DNA of 64,000 bases from Beijerinckiaceae bacterium (GCA_947370975.1 CANBNG010000001.1:193097-257096); one strand, 5' to 3'; shown: positions 8,949 to 18,189, counted from the first letter of the stretch. Program-made: numbers and translations. The notes: a model not told the origin generated them from the sequence alone.

Positions 8949-9635
8949 GTGGGGCATCCTCAAACGAAGCCGGCGCGGCGTCATTGCGGCGCGGAATATG
9001 GCCTCCGATCGCGAGCCTGTCCAGCTCTAAGGCGGCAGAACTGGACGCCCGATTCGCAGCATGTCCGGAAGGCCCTGCTTGCGTGCGCGAATCGCCGCGT
9101 TCAAGGTGAAATCCAGCAAAATCAGGGCAGCTATATGGCAGGTCGGCCCGGTACTTAGCTTGAGCTGAGAATGCAAGCAGGATGAGGCGAGTTGTGGCGG
9201 GAATATGGCTTGTGTTGCAGGCGCGCCGCGCTTGTCCCCACCCAAGCCCGTGAGCAAACACCCCCAAAAAAGCCGAAATCCCTTTGCCTACAAATGCTTG
9301 TATCAGCAACCCCGGATTGATCCCCAGTTTCCACAGCTCTACTACATCTAGGCCCCGAACCAAACTGCACCACAAGAACTTGACGAATGACGCGTGGAGG
9401 TCCAATTTCAGCCCATCGCTGATTGCCCCTGCACCGCGCCGGAATCTGGCCGCGCCCAAGGGACAAGACAGGAGTGAAGACGAGGCTCTCGACGAGCTGC
9501 TTCACGCAGTATCCCGGATGCTCCGACAGGGGCGACCGGCCAGTTTCGTCCATGAGAGCAGTTGGAATCAGGGCCGCGGGATGCGGCTCAGCGCGGACGG
9601 GTGACGTTCGCATCGAATGTTAAGGGAAAAAGAGA
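8949..9635. other. Long intergenic region containing the nrdJ promoter
   Basis: About 690 bp without a convincing gene on either strand. The open frames here lack a ribosome site and recognisable similarity. The part nearest nrdJ holds a possible NrdR box (9339-9354), an inverted repeat TACAA-atgc-TTGTA (9289-9302) and a TTGACG hexamer near 9380. If the promoter is near these elements, the nrdJ leader is about 200 nt or longer. I looked for the conserved B12-box of cobalamin riboswitches in this leader and did not find one. Confidence 0.6.
9339..9354 (+). promoter_or_regulatory. Possible NrdR box upstream of nrdJ
   Basis: The core CTACATCTAG (9342-9351) resembles the CTATATATAG centre of the 16-bp NrdR operator. 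NrdR boxes normally occur in pairs about 31 bp apart. Only a weaker palindrome 51 bp upstream (TACAA-atgc-TTGTA, 9289-9302) is visible, so the assignment is tentative. Confidence 0.35.
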
Positions 9636-12600
9636 ATGCGGATCGAGCGGCGGTTTACGAAGGCAGGCCAGGGCCCCTATGCGGACATCACATTCCGCGC
9701 GGCAAAAAGCGAGATCCGGAACCCCGATGGTTCGATCGTCTATTCGCAGGACGATATTGCCGTGCCGGCCGTCTGGAGCCAGGTCGCGACCGACGTTCTC
9801 GCGCAGAAATATTTCCGCAAGGCCGGCGTGCCCGCACGCCTGAAGAGGGTCGAAGAAAACGACATCCCCTCCTTCCTCTGGCGCTCGGTCGCCGATGAAG
9901 AGGCGCTGGCCTCTCTCCCCAAGGAAGAGCGTTACGGCTCCGAGCGGTCGGCCACCGACGTGTTCCATCGCCTTGCCGGCGCTTGGACCTACTGGGGCTG
10001 GAAGGGCAAGTATTTCAACAATGAAGACGATGCGCTGGCCTTCTATGAAGAGCTCTGCGCCATGCTCGCGCGCCAGATTGCCGCGCCCAACTCCCCGCAA
10101 TGGTTCAACACCGGCTTGCATTGGGCCTATGGCATCGATGGGCCGGGCCAGGGACATTATTACGTCGACTTCCAGACCGGCGAGCTCGTCAAGTCGACCT
10201 CGTCCTATGAGCATCCCCAGCCGCACGCCTGCTTCATCCAGTCCGTCGCCGACGATCTGGTGAACGAGGGCGGCATCATGGACCTTTGGGTGCGTGAAGC
10301 CCGCCTGTTCAAGTATGGCTCGGGCACCGGCTCGAACTTCTCAAAGCTGCGTGGCGAGAACGAACGCCTGTCGGGCGGCGGCAAGTCGTCGGGCCTGATG
10401 TCCTTCCTCAAGATCGGCGACCGCGCTGCGGGCGCGATCAAATCGGGCGGCACGACGCGCCGTGCGGCCAAGATGGTCGTTGTCGACGCCGACCATCCCG
10501 ATATCGAATCCTACATCGACTGGAAGGTGAAGGAGGAGGAGAAGGTCGCCTCGCTCGTCACCGGCTCCAAGATCGTCAAGAAGCACATGAAGGCCGTTCT
10601 CAAGGCCTGCGTGAATTGCGATGGCCCGAACGACGATTGCTACAACCCGGAGAAGAACCCGGCGCTGAAGAAGGCGATCAAGCTCGGCCGCCGCGATGGC
10701 GTGCCGGACAATTACATCAAGCGCGTCATCCAGTTCGCGCGTCAGGGCTACACCGACATCCAGTTCGACACCTATGACACCGACTGGGATTCGGAAGCCT
10801 ATCTCACGGTCGCGGGCCAGAATTCCAACAATTCGGTCCGCGTGACCGATGACTTCCTGCGCGCGGTCGAGGCCGATGCGGACTGGAACCTCATCAAGCG
10901 CATCGACGGCAATGTCGCCAAGACGCTCAAGGCCAAGGATCTCTGGGAAAAGATCGGCTATGCCGCCTGGGCGTCCGCCGATCCCGGCCTGCAATATCAC
11001 ACGACCATCAACGACTGGCACACCTGCCCGGCGTCGGGTCCGATCAATGCATCGAACCCCTGCTCGGAATATATGTTCCTCGACGACACGGCCTGTAACC
11101 TGGCGTCGCTGAACCTGCTTCAGTTCCGCGATCCGGCCAATAATGTCTTCGACATTGCCGCCTATGAACATGCCGTCCGCCTCTGGACGGTCGTGCTCGA
11201 AGTCTCGGTGCTGATGGCGCAGTTCCCGTCCAAGGAAATTGCCCGTCTCTCCTACGAGTACCGCACGCTTGGCCTTGGCTACGCCAATGTCGGCGGCCTG
11301 CTGATGTCGACCGGCATTGGCTATGATTCGGATGAGGGCCGCGCGATCTGCGGCGCGCTCACCGCGATCATGACCGGCGTCTGCTATGCGACTTCGGCCG
11401 AAATGGCCAAGGAACAGGGCCCCTTCCCGGGTCATGCCCCCAACGCCGATCACATGCTGCGCGTCATCCGCAACCACCGCCGCGCCGCTTATGGCGATGC
11501 GGAGGGCTACGAGCAGCTTCATGTTGCGCCTGTCGCGCTCGATCTCGCCACGCTCGACAAGCTGCCGACCAACGGCAAGATCTTTGCCCAACATGCCAAG
11601 CGTGCGTGGGATCTGGCTCTCTCGCTCGGCGAGAAGCACGGCTATCGCAATGCGCAGGTCTCCGTCGTTGCTCCCACTGGCACGATCGGCCTGGTGATGG
11701 ATTGCGACACGACCGGCATCGAGCCCGACTTCGCGCTGGTGAAGTTCAAGAAACTGGCCGGTGGCGGCTATTTCAAGATCATCAACCGCGCTGTTCCCGA
11801 GGCCATGCGTGCGCTCGGCTACAGCGAGGCGCAGCTGGCTGAAGTCGAAGCTTTCGCGGTGGGCCATGCCTCGCTGCGCCAGTCGCCCGGCGTCAACCAC
11901 ACGACCTTGCGCGCCAAAGGCTTCACCGACGAGAAGCTTGAGACACTCGAGAAGACGCTGGCCAGCGCCTTCGACATCAAGTTCGTCTTCAACAAATGGG
12001 CGCTTGGCGCGGACTTCCTGACCGGCGCGCTGAAAGTGCCGGCCGAGAAGCTCGACGATCCGTCCTTCGAGCTCCTGCCCTTCCTCGGCTTCTCCAGGGC
12101 CGAGATCGACGCTGCCAATGTGCATGTCTGCGGTGCGATGACGCTGGAAGGCGCGCCCCATCTCAAGGTCGAGCATTATTCGGTGTTCGATTGCGCCAAT
12201 CCGTGCGGACGAACGGGCAAGCGCTATCTGTCGGTCGAGAGCCACATCCGGATGCTGGCTGCGGCGCAGCCCTTCATCACGGGTGCGATCTCCAAGACGA
12301 TCAACATGCCCAACGATGCGACGGTCGAGGATTGCAAGGACGCCTATATGCTGTCCTGGCGTCTCGCGCTGAAGGCCAATGCGCTCTACCGCGATGGCTC
12401 GAAGCTGTCGCAGCCGCTCAACTCGCAGCTCATCTCAGATGAGGAAGACGAGGATGATGATGCGACCGAAACGCTGGCCGCCATGTCGGCGACCGCGCGC
12501 ACCACGCATATTGCCGAGAAGATCGTCGAGCGGATCGTCGAGCGCGTCGAGCGCACGCGCGAACGCGAGCGTCTTCCCGATCGCCGCAAGGGCTATACCC

Positions 12601-13370
12601 AGAAGGCGGTCGTGGGCGGCCACAAGGTCTATCTGCGGACCGGCGAATATGTCGACGGTCGCATCGGCGAGATCTTCATCGACATGCACAAGGAAGGCGC
12701 TGCCTTCCGCTCGCTGATGAACAATTTCGCCATCGCCATCTCGGTCGGCCTGCAATATGGCGTGCCGCTGGATGAATATGTCGATGCCTTCACCTTCACC
12801 CGCTTTGAACCGGCGGGCTTCGTGCAGGGCAATGACGCGATCAAGAACGCCACGTCGATCCTCGACTATGTGTTCCGCGAACTGGCCATCTCCTACCTCG
12901 GCCGCAACGATCTCGCACATGTCGACCCGTCCGACATTGGCCATGACGTGATCGGCAAGGGCGACGACCAGAGCCGCCCCCAGGGCAGCCCTGTCACCAA
13001 TGCCACGACACGCTTCGTATCGCGCGGTTTCGTGCGCTCGAAGACCGACAAGCTGATGCTCGTCCAGGGCGGCGCATTCGACATGGCACATGCCGCCACG
13101 GGCATCCTGCCCACCGACGGCGCAACCGCGCTGAAGGCCGACAGCGTGACCTACCGCGAGGACGTGACGGCGGCGACGACGGCCGAATTCGACCAGCTCG
13201 AATGGTCGGCAGCAGCAGCACCGAAGGCCTCCATCGCCGACAAGCGCGCGGAAGCTCGCATGAAGGGCTACGTCGGCGAAAGCTGCCCGGAATGCGCCAA
13301 CTTCACACTGGTGCGCAACGGAACATGCCTGAAGTGCGACACCTGTGGCAGCACGACAGGTTGCTCGTGA
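9636..13370 (+). CDS. nrdJ: Vitamin B12-dependent (class II) ribonucleotide reductase, long form
   Basis: A 1244-aa adenosylcobalamin-dependent enzyme that reduces ribonucleotides to deoxyribonucleotides. The alpha/beta barrel includes NPCSEYMFLDDTACNLASLN (substrate and radical-site region with the Cys and Glu) and APTGTIGLVMDCDTTGIEPD. The C-terminal part (about 900-1244) has the TSCPD-like domain and a cysteine-rich tail CPECANF...CLKCDTCG with terminal CS, suited to redox relay or zinc binding. The large size is usual for the alphaproteobacterial long form. A purine-rich AAGGGAAAAAGAG precedes the ATG. It is monocistronic with its own terminator. Its presence implies B12 synthesis or uptake elsewhere. 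Confidence 0.96.
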   Translation: MRIERRFTKAGQGPYADITFRAAKSEIRNPDGSIVYSQDDIAVPAVWSQVATDVLAQKYFRKAGVPARLKRVEENDIPSFLWRSVADEEALASLPKEERYGSERSATDVFHRLAGAWTYWGWKGKYFNNEDDALAFYEELCAMLARQIAAPNSPQWFNTGLHWAYGIDGPGQGHYYVDFQTGELVKSTSSYEHPQPHACFIQSVADDLVNEGGIMDLWVREARLFKYGSGTGSNFSKLRGENERLSGGGKSSGLMSFLKIGDRAAGAIKSGGTTRRAAKMVVVDADHPDIESYIDWKVKEEEKVASLVTGSKIVKKHMKAVLKACVNCDGPNDDCYNPEKNPALKKAIKLGRRDGVPDNYIKRVIQFARQGYTDIQFDTYDTDWDSEAYLTVAGQNSNNSVRVTDDFLRAVEADADWNLIKRIDGNVAKTLKAKDLWEKIGYAAWASADPGLQYHTTINDWHTCPASGPINASNPCSEYMFLDDTACNLASLNLLQFRDPANNVFDIAAYEHAVRLWTVVLEVSVLMAQFPSKEIARLSYEYRTLGLGYANVGGLLMSTGIGYDSDEGRAICGALTAIMTGVCYATSAEMAKEQGPFPGHAPNADHMLRVIRNHRRAAYGDAEGYEQLHVAPVALDLATLDKLPTNGKIFAQHAKRAWDLALSLGEKHGYRNAQVSVVAPTGTIGLVMDCDTTGIEPDFALVKFKKLAGGGYFKIINRAVPEAMRALGYSEAQLAEVEAFAVGHASLRQSPGVNHTTLRAKGFTDEKLETLEKTLASAFDIKFVFNKWALGADFLTGALKVPAEKLDDPSFELLPFLGFSRAEIDAANVHVCGAMTLEGAPHLKVEHYSVFDCANPCGRTGKRYLSVESHIRMLAAAQPFITGAISKTINMPNDATVEDCKDAYMLSWRLALKANALYRDGSKLSQPLNSQLISDEEDEDDDATETLAAMSATARTTHIAEKIVERIVERVERTRERERLPDRRKGYTQKAVVGGHKVYLRTGEYVDGRIGEIFIDMHKEGAAFRSLMNNFAIAISVGLQYGVPLDEYVDAFTFTRFEPAGFVQGNDAIKNATSILDYVFRELAISYLGRNDLAHVDPSDIGHDVIGKGDDQSRPQGSPVTNATTRFVSRGFVRSKTDKLMLVQGGAFDMAHAATGILPTDGATALKADSVTYREDVTAATTAEFDQLEWSAAAAPKASIADKRAEARMKGYVGESCPECANFTLVRNGTCLKCDTCGSTTGCS

Positions 13371-13398
13371 GTTGAATTGCGATTGAATAAACGAAATC

Positions 13399-13424
13399 GG
13401 GGAGCCTCACGGCTCCCCTTTTTT
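13399..13424 (+). terminator. Intrinsic terminator after nrdJ
   Basis: A perfect 8-bp stem GGGGAGCC/GGCTCCCC with loop TCAC is followed by six T residues, 28 bp past the nrdJ stop. Confidence 0.94.
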
Positions 13425-13435
13425 GTGTTCCGCAT

Positions 13436-13464
13436 CGTCATTGCGAGCGGAGCGAAGCAATCCA
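13436..13464 (+). repeat. Dispersed repeat B, left half
   Basis: Sequence CGTCATTGCGAGCGGAGCG followed by AAGCAATCCA. This belongs to the widespread intergenic class with the TTGCGAGCG(n)AGCGAAGCAATCC pattern. A diverged inverted half lies at 13613-13645. Confidence 0.75.
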
Positions 13465-13511
13465 TTTGCGCCCCTCTCGGGACCAATGATGCGAGGCATA
13501 TGCGACCTGAA

Positions 13512-13567
13512 CTCCCTCCCCCTTGTGGGGAGGGCAGACTCGGCGCAGCCGAGCGGGGTGGGGGTTT
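13512..13567 (+). repeat. Dispersed palindromic repeat A, full copy
   Basis: Runs CCCCCTTGTGGGGAGGG, then CTCGGCGCAGCCGAG (13539-13553, a 6-bp hairpin with 3-nt loop), then GGGGTGGGGGT. It matches the inverted copy at 3659-3708, 9.8 kb away. Confidence 0.78.
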
Positions 13568-13612
13568 TGCGCACGCGCCAAACATTCACCGCCTGCCTAT
13601 GTTGCAAAGATG

Positions 13613-13645
13613 AATTGCCGCGGCGCTTCGCGCCTCGCAAGGACG
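13613..13645 (-). repeat. Dispersed repeat B, right half (diverged, inverted)
   Basis: On the minus strand it reads CGTCCTTGCGAGGCGCGAAG followed by CGCCGCGGCAATT, a diverged inverse of 13436-13464. Confidence 0.55.
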
Positions 13646-13681
13646 GGGTCTGGTGGCGGCCCCGCCCTGCCAGACCTCTGC

Positions 13682-14704
13682 TCAGCTCTTGGGTTTGGCT
13701 TCCGCCGAGACATCCATAAGGCCCCAGCCCAGCATGTCCACTTCATGAGCGGCGAGCTTGAAATCCCAGCCTTCCGTCTTCTTGCGGAAATCCTCGGCCT
13801 CGGCATTGCCCTCCTCGGCCGTGGCCTCGACGGCAAAGCGCACCCAGCCATCGGCCAGGGCGCCGATGCTCGTGTAGGTGATGCGCAGACCGTTGCGTGA
13901 GGTCACGATCATCTGGCGCGCGTCAGGCTTCTGGGCGTCAATTGCCTTGCGGACATCCTGGAACGAAATCGGATCGACCATGAAGGACAGGCGCATCAGC
14001 TTGCCGGAATCGGATTCCCGTCCCTCGGGCGCATTGGCGAGCTTGATATCGTCGCCCTTCTTTTCAGCCACAGTGCGAATTTCGTCGCGCCCGCCGCCCT
14101 GGACCGTGATCCCCGCCAAGGCATCGCGGCCGATGTTGATGAGGTTGATCTCGAACCATGCGGTATGGGGCATGGGCACGCGGACTTCGCCACGCGCGAG
14201 CCATGTCTGCTTCTGATCGGCCAGGCGAATATAGGTACCGCCCTGCGCGCCACCCACCGTCGTGTCGCGATTGCCGACTGTCACGGAGGCCAGCACATTG
14301 CTCTTGGCATCGCGCAAGGTTACGTCGCGTCCAACGGTTTCTGGCGCAGCGCCCGGCTCTGCAAGGCCGAGATCGCCAAAGCGTGACGGGTCCGCCGTCT
14401 TGGTTTCTTCATAGGTGAGCATGGCAGCCCCCACGACGAGATCGCGGAACGCATCCGCCTTCACGGGATAATTCGACTCCCGATTGACGAAGCCATCCTC
14501 ACGCCGCTCGATGGTGAAGCTCTTTTCATAATCACGGATCGTGACGCTCGCGACCTCGTTCACGCGCTGCACGAGCCCCTGAAAAACAGGCTGCCCGCGC
14601 TTGTCGCTGGCAAATCCCTGCGGGCCGCTGCGCAAGCTGGCAGCCGTCGCACCAATCGCCGCGAGGGTGAGGACAGCGAGAACGCCGAGTTCTTTCGTGT
14701 TCAT
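13682..14704 (-). CDS. DUF4340 domain protein (Gld-type ABC system accessory)
   Basis: A 340-aa protein with one N-terminal membrane segment (about 8-25) and a large extracytoplasmic part. It has repeated DUF4340-type modules marked by SVTIRDYEKSFTIER, FGDLGLAEPGA and TVGNRD. The ATG at 14704 is chosen because GGAGAG lies 5 nt upstream; a TTG at 14717-14719 would overlap the preceding gene. It is the last gene of a four-gene minus-strand operon with a GldG-like protein, an ABC-2 permease and an ATPase. The function in non-gliding bacteria is unknown. Confidence 0.83.
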   Translation of the reverse strand: MNTKELGVLAVLTLAAIGATAASLRSGPQGFASDKRGQPVFQGLVQRVNEVASVTIRDYEKSFTIERREDGFVNRESNYPVKADAFRDLVVGAAMLTYEETKTADPSRFGDLGLAEPGAAPETVGRDVTLRDAKSNVLASVTVGNRDTTVGGAQGGTYIRLADQKQTWLARGEVRVPMPHTAWFEINLINIGRDALAGITVQGGGRDEIRTVAEKKGDDIKLANAPEGRESDSGKLMRLSFMVDPISFQDVRKAIDAQKPDARQMIVTSRNGLRITYTSIGALADGWVRFAVEATAEEGNAEAEDFRKKTEGWDFKLAAHEVDMLGWGLMDVSAEAKPKS

Positions 14705-14715
14705 CTGCGCTCTCC

Positions 14716-16578
14716 TCAAGCTTCTTTTTTCGGAAGGCTGCGCTTCCTGCGCCGGAAGGCGAGGAAGAGCGCGCCAATACCCACAACAAGCGGGACGCCG
14801 GCAACATTGATCGCGGTGATCGTATTTTTCAGCCGGTCGACATCGCTGCGCAGGGCAAATTGCGTGGCGCGCAATTCCTCACGCGTGGCCAGAAGTTCCG
14901 TGCGGAACTTCTCGATGGTCTCGACCTGTTTGGGGGTCAGCACTTCCGTGCCCTTCTGCGCGCCGCGGCCAAGCTCCTGCAGCTTCTGCTCGGCATCCTT
15001 CAATTTTTCCTGCAGGGCCATTTCCTTGGCGCGATAGCGCTGGTTGGCCTCGGCTTCCTTCTTCTGGATCAATTCGAAGGGCCGCCAGGACACGCCGCGT
15101 CCGCGCAGATCGGCAAGCGCCACGCCGCCCGACATCTGCTCGATGGCGTTCACAACGAAGTCGCCATTATTGGCGAAAGCCTGCGCAACCTCGGAGCCCA
15201 TCACATTGCGACGCTGAATCCAGGTGCGATCCATCAACATGTCGGCATCGCCGACAAGGATCACATTCACCGGCTTCACGTTCTTGGCGAGCGGCTCGGC
15301 CTTTGCGGTCACGCCCTCGGGCGCTTTGGGAAAGGCGCTCTCAAGCGTGCCTGTGAGGCGGGCCGCAATGACTGGCGGGTTGGGACCGGGCTGCACCTTC
15401 ACGAGCAAGGTGCGCAGATCGGTCGTGCGCTCCTTCATGGATTCGGCTGGCAGCACGCCGCCTTTTTTCGAGGCCGTGACGAGCGGACGCAAGATCACGC
15501 CGGGCTTGGCGCTTTCAAACGAGCCCGCCGTCGTGAAGACCATGGCCGAGAGCTGCGCCAGAATGGCGTCGTCCTTGCGCAAACCCTCGTCATGCACGGC
15601 AAGCCAGGGCAGATTGCTCATCTGCGCAGGACGCCCGTTGATCATGCGCTCGGTCTGGAGCGCAAAGCCCGGATCGGCGACCGCATTTTTGGGATCGTAG
15701 GTCACGCCCCAGGCGGCAAAGAGCTTTTCAAGATTGGACGACGTATCGGGCGGCGGCGCACCGCGCGGGCCGCTCTGGTTCTCGGCATTGGGATCGACGA
15801 AAATCAGCGATGCGCCACCCGCCATGACCCATTGGTCGATGGCGTAAAGCGTCTTGTCGGACAGGCCCTGCGGATGCACGACCATGACGACGCGCGTATC
15901 GGCGGGGAATTCCTCGACCTCGCCCACCATGGGCTTCACATCGAAGAACTGCTTCATTTGCACGAGGATCTGCTGCTCGCGCTGGCCAAGCTGCGGGTTG
16001 CCCTGCAGGTTCAGGCCATCGATGAGCGCAACCACCGCCTTGCCCTTGCGATCGAGCTCGGCGACGAGGCGCGTCAGGTCATATTCAAGAAAGGCTTCGC
16101 GCTCAGGCGAAAACGAACCGATGGTCGCCTTGCCGGTCGTGGAATTGGTCGCAGCCAGGCCGAAGAAAAGCCGATCGCCATTGCCAGACCCGATCGGGCT
16201 GATGCCAAAGGCAACCGCGCGATCCTCTTCTTCCGAATAGGGCTTGGGATCGATCACCTCGAGGATGATCTTGCCACGCGAACCTGCGACATAGGAATCG
16301 AGCATGGCGCGCACGCGCGAGGCGAAGGCTGCAATCTGGGGCGCTTCGCGGGTAAGGCCCGAGGACATGAAGAAGCGGAAGCGGATCGGCTCGGCGATGA
16401 CGCCGACCATGGCTTTCGTGCCCTCGCTCAGCGAATAGAGTTTCTGCTGGGTGAGGTCGATCCGCGCGCCGCGCAGCATGTTGGCAGCGATGATGTTGAC
16501 GCAGCCAAAGATGATCGCGCCAAGAATGGCGGCGATGACAACGAGGCGTCCAGTGGTGAATGTCTTGCCGTTCATCAT
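14716..16578 (-). CDS. GldG-like ABC transporter auxiliary protein
   Basis: A 620-aa membrane-anchored protein of the GldG/ABC-type auxiliary family. An N-terminal membrane helix (about residues 10-32) is followed by a large extracytoplasmic domain with IRFRFFMSSGLTREAP and the ALIDGLNLQGNP region. A long coiled coil (about 510-580, rich in Lys/Glu/Gln) leads into a second membrane helix at the C-terminus and a basic tail (FRRRKRSLPKKEA). Two adjacent ATGs (16578 and 16575) follow GAGGG; the first is used. Its stop is 11 bp before the DUF4340 start and its own start is 4 bp after the permease stop. Confidence 0.85.
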   Translation of the reverse strand: MMNGKTFTTGRLVVIAAILGAIIFGCVNIIAANMLRGARIDLTQQKLYSLSEGTKAMVGVIAEPIRFRFFMSSGLTREAPQIAAFASRVRAMLDSYVAGSRGKIILEVIDPKPYSEEEDRAVAFGISPIGSGNGDRLFFGLAATNSTTGKATIGSFSPEREAFLEYDLTRLVAELDRKGKAVVALIDGLNLQGNPQLGQREQQILVQMKQFFDVKPMVGEVEEFPADTRVVMVVHPQGLSDKTLYAIDQWVMAGGASLIFVDPNAENQSGPRGAPPPDTSSNLEKLFAAWGVTYDPKNAVADPGFALQTERMINGRPAQMSNLPWLAVHDEGLRKDDAILAQLSAMVFTTAGSFESAKPGVILRPLVTASKKGGVLPAESMKERTTDLRTLLVKVQPGPNPPVIAARLTGTLESAFPKAPEGVTAKAEPLAKNVKPVNVILVGDADMLMDRTWIQRRNVMGSEVAQAFANNGDFVVNAIEQMSGGVALADLRGRGVSWRPFELIQKKEAEANQRYRAKEMALQEKLKDAEQKLQELGRGAQKGTEVLTPKQVETIEKFRTELLATREELRATQFALRSDVDRLKNTITAINVAGVPLVVGIGALFLAFRRRKRSLPKKEA

Positions 16579-16582
16579 GCCC

Positions 16583-17317
16583 TCACGCAGCCTTGCGCGC
16601 ATCGAGGATCTGGACATTGAGCCAGAGAGCGAAAGCGATCAGGGAAATGAAAAAGACCAGCGCCGAGGCTTCAAAAACCCCGTCGGTGATCCGCTGAAAA
16701 TGGCCGATGAAGGACATGGAGGCGATGGCCTGCACGATCACATCGGGCGCCCACGGCCGCACCGCCGCAAGCACCAGGTCGAACCCCGCCATCACGAAGA
16801 GAAAGCCCGCGATCACCGCACCGATGAAGGCCAGAACCTGGTTCTTGGTAAGCGCGGAAATGCAGGATGCTATCGCCAGAAACGCGCCCGCCATCAGCCA
16901 CGCGCCCAGATAAGACGCGAGGATGACGCCATTGTCGGGCGAGCCCAGCATGTTCACCGTGATCCAGAGCGGCATGGTGAAGACAAGGGCGAGGCCAGCA
17001 AAGGCAAAGGCGGCGAGCCATTTGCCAAATACGAATTTCCAAGGCTGAACGGGCAGCGTCATCAAAAGCTCGATGGTGCCAAGCCGGCGCTCCTCTGCCC
17101 ACAGCCGCATGCCGACGGCGGGCATGAGCACCAGAAACAGCCAGGGCTGCCAGGTGAAGAAGGAGGAGAGATCGGCCTGCGCCCGGTCAAAGAAGCCGGA
17201 CACGAAAAAGGTCATGCCAGCCGACACGCCGACGAAGACGGCGAGGAAAACAGCGGCCAGGGGCGTTGCGAAATAGGCCGCAAATTCGCGGCGGACAATC
17301 ATCAGCAGGCTTCTCAT
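16583..17317 (-). CDS. ABC-2 type transporter permease (GldF-like)
   Basis: A 244-aa integral membrane protein with six predicted helices: about 15-37, 55-75, 100-122, 135-160, 165-187 and 218-238. The conserved LWAEERRLGTIELLMTLPV segment after the second helix is typical of ABC-2 permeases such as GldF and NosY. It starts 5 bp after the ATPase stop and ends 4 bp before the GldG-like start, so the three are translated from one message. The transported substrate is unknown. Confidence 0.88.
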   Translation of the reverse strand: MRSLLMIVRREFAAYFATPLAAVFLAVFVGVSAGMTFFVSGFFDRAQADLSSFFTWQPWLFLVLMPAVGMRLWAEERRLGTIELLMTLPVQPWKFVFGKWLAAFAFAGLALVFTMPLWITVNMLGSPDNGVILASYLGAWLMAGAFLAIASCISALTKNQVLAFIGAVIAGFLFVMAGFDLVLAAVRPWAPDVIVQAIASMSFIGHFQRITDGVFEASALVFFISLIAFALWLNVQILDARKAA

Positions 17318-17322
17318 GGCGG

Positions 17323-18099
17323 TCAGACCCCGGCCTGTTCGAGCGTGATATGGCGGAAGGCGTCTTCCAGCGGCGTTGTGCGCACAAGCTGCGGCACGTT
17401 GGGATCGCGCGGCGGGGCCATGGCCAGCAATTGCGCGGGCGTCGCATCGGCCAACATGCGGCCATGGGCGATGACAATGGCGCGCGTGCAGATGGCCTCG
17501 ACCTCTTCAAGAATATGGGTTGAGACGATGATCGCCTTGGAGGGCGCGAGCGCGCGGATCAGCGCGCGCATTTCATGCTTCTGGTTCGGGTCGAGCCCGT
17601 CCGTCGGCTCGTCCAGGATCAGCACATCGGGATCGTGCACCAGCGCCTGCGCAATGCCGACGCGGCGCTTGTAGCCCTTGGACAGCGCCTCGATGCGGCG
17701 GTCCCAGACCTCGGCAAGATCGATGCTCTCGACGAGCTCGGCAATGCGCCGGTTGGCCTCCTTGGGGGAAAGCCCGCGCATGCCGGCAACAAAGGCCAGG
17801 AAATCGGCGACCGTCATGTCGGGATAGGCCGGCGCGCCTTCGGGCAGATAGCCGAGATGGCGGCGGGCCGCGATAGGGTCTTTCCGGGAATCATGGCCCG
17901 CCACGAAGGCCGAGCCGGATGTGGGCTCAAGAAAGCCGGCGATGATCTTCATGGTGGTGGACTTGCCGGCGCCATTGGGCCCGAGAAATCCGACGACCTC
18001 ACCCCGCCCCACTGAAAACTCAATGCCGTCGACCGCAGTCACCGAACCGAACTTTTTCGTCAGGGCGCGGGTTTCAACCAGCGTCAGCCCATTCGGCAT
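17323..18099 (-). CDS. ABC transporter ATP-binding protein (GldA-like)
   Basis: A 258-aa nucleotide-binding subunit. Walker A is GPNGAGKST (near residue 40), the signature is a degenerate LSKGYKRRVGIAQAL, Walker B is VLILDEPTDGLDP, and the switch His is in IIVSTHILEEVE. This DrrA/CcmA/GldA-type pattern goes with ABC-2 permeases. The ATG at 18099 is preceded by GGGAGA at good spacing; a longer frame to 18153 lacks one. It is the first gene of the ATPase-permease-GldG-DUF4340 unit. Confidence 0.9.
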   Translation of the reverse strand: MPNGLTLVETRALTKKFGSVTAVDGIEFSVGRGEVVGFLGPNGAGKSTTMKIIAGFLEPTSGSAFVAGHDSRKDPIAARRHLGYLPEGAPAYPDMTVADFLAFVAGMRGLSPKEANRRIAELVESIDLAEVWDRRIEALSKGYKRRVGIAQALVHDPDVLILDEPTDGLDPNQKHEMRALIRALAPSKAIIVSTHILEEVEAICTRAIVIAHGRMLADATPAQLLAMAPPRDPNVPQLVRTTPLEDAFRHITLEQAGV

Positions 18100-18189
18100 G
18101 CCATTCTCCCTCGGCTGGCCCATTTGGAATCGGGCCTTGGCTCTCCGGCGCATCGACGATACAGCCCGAGGCCATCACTTACGGAGAAA

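Larger units (their letters stand above)
13425..13681. other. Intergenic repeat mosaic between nrdJ and the DUF4340 gene
   Basis: No gene is visible. The stretch consists mainly of repeat B half-elements facing each other (13436-13464 and 13613-13645) with repeat A (13512-13567) between them. Confidence 0.75.

Noticed and set aside
9400..9635. Cobalamin riboswitch in the nrdJ leader
   Set aside because: I could not find the conserved B12-box or the paired core; only a covariance search would settle it.
10341..12245. 634-residue minus-strand open frame
   Set aside because: It lies entirely inside nrdJ and reflects GC-rich codon use; the composition is not protein-like for any family and there is no ribosome site.
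13425..13681. CRISPR-like repeats
   Set aside because: The repeats are few, inverted, of different kinds and not regularly spaced, and no cas genes are present.
14860..16620. 586-residue plus-strand open frame
   Set aside because: Antisense shadow of the GldG-like gene, rich in His and Arg as expected for reverse-frame translation.
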